In this document: piece after piece, positions 62,210 to 64,000 of the stretch
Numbering within the stretch: the stretch's first letter is position 1
Layout of the letters: each line of letters starts with the position of its first letter
Assembly (NCBI GenBank): GCA_964036295.1
Contig: OZ038465.1
Coordinates: 21,076,331 to 21,140,330 of the forward strand
Reading direction: 5' to 3'
DNA from: Plumapathes pennacea
Lineage: Eukaryota > Cnidaria > Anthozoa > Antipatharia > Myriopathidae
DNA length: 64,000 bases
Notes under the pieces: generated by a model
The model's input: only the letters and a program-made list of their open reading frames with translations
Databases searched by the model: none
What the model was told of the DNA's origin: nothing
Program-made: the position numbers and the translations under genes

Positions 62210-64000
62210 TCAGCCCTTGCTGTTGCAGCTGTAGCCCTGTACCAAGTTAGAAAGCAAGTCCACAAATGGCTTTTTCCGCCTGATTGTAATTTCCGATGTG
62301 TCAAGTCCGAAGGCTTCACAGATATTCCGTAACATTGACACAGAAAAGGAGCTAAGCTTGGAGTTCAACACTAAGTCGCAGATGTTATACGAGTCATAGA
62401 TGATTGGGTGTGATTGCTGACTTCAGAAAGGACCTTGTTCCTTAGCTCACTCTGAAGGTCTGCTCCAGGTGTCTCGTCCTCGCTATCAGGCTTGTTTGGA
62501 TCGCCGACTCGACGCTTAGCAGCAAGGCGAGAGAAGTAACTGCTGACTTGCTGGCTAGTTAGAAAATCGCCAGTGCCAAATAGTCTATCTCCGTTGCTAT
62601 CTTTCGCAGTCCTCATAGCTTTCGAAACATCGGACGGGTCGGCCTTCTTTCCGGTTTTCTCTCCAATTTGAAATTTGGCATGCAGGTACTACCGTGCATG
62701 CTTGTCGGAAAATTTTATGCGACATGATCGCGACGATTTTAATGCCCAACCCATTGGGAGATGTGTGGTTGCTAGCGACGATCCACTTCCCTCTCTCAAC
62801 GTTGGAGCTTTGCTTGCGCCACATACCAGTTTAGTCACGTATTCTATCATGGCCTTGTCATTGAGCGTTTTGTGTTCTAGTGCACGCTTGTGCTTTCCAC
62901 AGTCCAAGTGTTTTATGAGTGACGAATGCCGCATAAACGTCTTGACACATCCTTGCTTCCTCCGGACACACAAATAATCCAGACTTGCCAGCACCTGATG
63001 AAGCATCGCTTTCGCCTGCACTGTTGGAATTGTCTGCTGTCTTGGCCACGGATGGTTGCCGGCTTGTTCGCCTGGGTCTTACACGAACAAAGTTTGCACT
63101 GACCTTACCGTTCAAAGGACTGGCCTTCATTGTTGGCAGTTCCCATTCTTCGGGGATGTCGAATTTCGTCCACGGAATGCACTTCCCGGGAACAATGTTG
63201 TAGGCCCTCCACGTTCTTATCCCTCTTGGCTGTATCGAAGGTTGCTGACAAAACTAACCTCCCACTTGCTGGATGGATTGCTAGGAGGACTGCACACCTT
63301 TACGCTCACACCATGCACGCCCCCAAATGACTCGATCGCTTCCTTCATTTGTGCAGCTGTCTCAATGACGTGCCCGGAATTCAGAAATTTCGCCATGTGT
63401 GACTTTATCGTGGCTGCCTTGTGGTCACTTGAGCCTTTCCCTCCTTGTGGGTCTGAGAAATTAATCCTGGAGATCTGGAGGCCATGATGCTTGGCAATTT
63501 GAGGGGCTGTAACGAGAGTCTGTGCGCAGTGGTAGCATCCAGCGTTGTCGTGCCTAAGGTAGATGGTCTGCAGTTCCGTCATAACAGTCTTCAGCTGTCT
63601 GAAGATGTCGTCAAGTATGGCTAACACTGCGCTGCTGTCTTGAGCGGTGGCACTCTCAAATACGTGCGCGAATGTCATCTCTACTTCACGGCTATTGCTT
63701 CTAATTGCCACTGCTAGACGCCATGGTACGCCCCGTTTTGCAAACCAATCAGCTTGGCTTTCTCTGAACTTGCGGGGCAGAAATTTCATTGCCCAGTCGA
63801 GCACTAGCAGGATGGAAGATGTGTGAAGGCCGCTCAAGATGTCTAGTCGACATTCATCTTGATTTGAACACCGCAAGAATGGCAGTTCTGATGACATTCG
63901 GCATAGTTAGTTCCTCATTAGATGATAACTTCAGCTTTTTTTCGCCAAATGGAAGGTCCTGGATTATGTGCGCGCTTGTAATAAAGTTGAGAAAGTGGCT
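62210..64000 (-). pseudogene. DDE-like multi-domain gene, copy 2, truncated by the window edge
   Basis: At the right edge the frame reads FITSAHIIQDLPFGEKKLKL then MPNVIRT, matching copy 1. A jump near 63880 goes directly to RCSNQDECRLDIL, so about 200 residues (the EVCSASM block and the Cys/His cluster) are missing compared with copy 1. Then come LLVLDWAMKFLPRKF (63770), IYLRHDNAGCYH (63540), SDPQGGKGSSDHKAA (63440), a C2H2-type finger (VCPEE/GCVKTF...HLDCGKH, 62900-62960), LPMGWALKSS (62740), FLTSQQVSSYFSRLAA (62550) and a SAP-like tail (SMLRNICEAFGLD) ending in TGA at 62210-62212. Frameshifts near 63225, 62955, 62660 and 62400 break the frame. The domain order equals copy 1. Confidence 0.72.

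Overview
This is eukaryotic nuclear DNA, most likely from a cnidarian and probably an anthozoan (stony coral or sea anemone). Genes carry GT-AG introns, almost every long reading frame belongs to a transposable element, and the tRNA-like SINE plus several repeated zinc-binding, OB-fold and DDE-like families are ones I associate with anthozoan genomes. The host assignment rests on family recognition, not on a marker gene. No bacterial operon, rRNA or CRISPR array is present.

Layout. 1-3495: left-truncated, decayed Ty3/Gypsy retrotransposon (minus strand) with PBS and a 117-bp LTR. 3496-15838: an ~816-820-bp tandem repeat broken by a complete PIF/Harbinger transposon (5561-9051) and a complete but decayed BEL/Pao retrotransposon (9420-15528, 168-bp LTRs, TSD AGTAG). 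15852-16309: a minisatellite built on GTTCATGAAC palindromes. 16484-18285: a BEN-domain exon split by a hAT-like element. 18405-18845: orphan 5' end of a LINE. 19508-28643: a degenerate multi-domain gene with a DDE-like core (copy 1), split by a LINE (21017-24741) that itself contains a non-autonomous Helitron (21645-22777) and a tRNA-bearing foldback SINE (24041-24537). 27331-27522: a palindromic foldback element. 29960-31340: a Helitron-type N-terminal fragment and a LINE 3' fragment. 32619-38630: a Helentron-type Helitron (2A motif, Rep, PIF1 helicase, endonuclease), with nonsense mutations and frameshifts. 40800-44600: a CR1/L2-like LINE with an almost intact ORF2. 44878-46119: an intact 413-codon RPA-like OB-fold gene. 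47420-50745: a PHD-finger LINE. 52265-53386: a second, inverted copy of the Helitron. 54340-55097: chromodomain and other exon fragments. 55766-59645: a second complete PIF/Harbinger. 60063-60626: a coding exon. 62210-64000: copy 2 of the DDE-like gene, cut by the window edge.

How the parts relate. The window is mainly a nested transposon landscape whose relative order can be read: the DDE-like gene is older than the LINE inside it, which is older than the Helitron and SINE inside that LINE. The two Harbinger elements share one plan (convergent Myb/SANT-like gene and DDE transposase) and both can be spliced into open frames, so they are the best candidates for intact mobile elements. The least described component is the DDE-like gene family: Cys/His-rich N-terminus, an integrase-like core containing DNAGCYH, a C2H2 finger, a GWALK block and a SAP-like tail. 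The Helentron with a 2A motif and a same-strand RPA-like gene nearby is the second most interesting unit.
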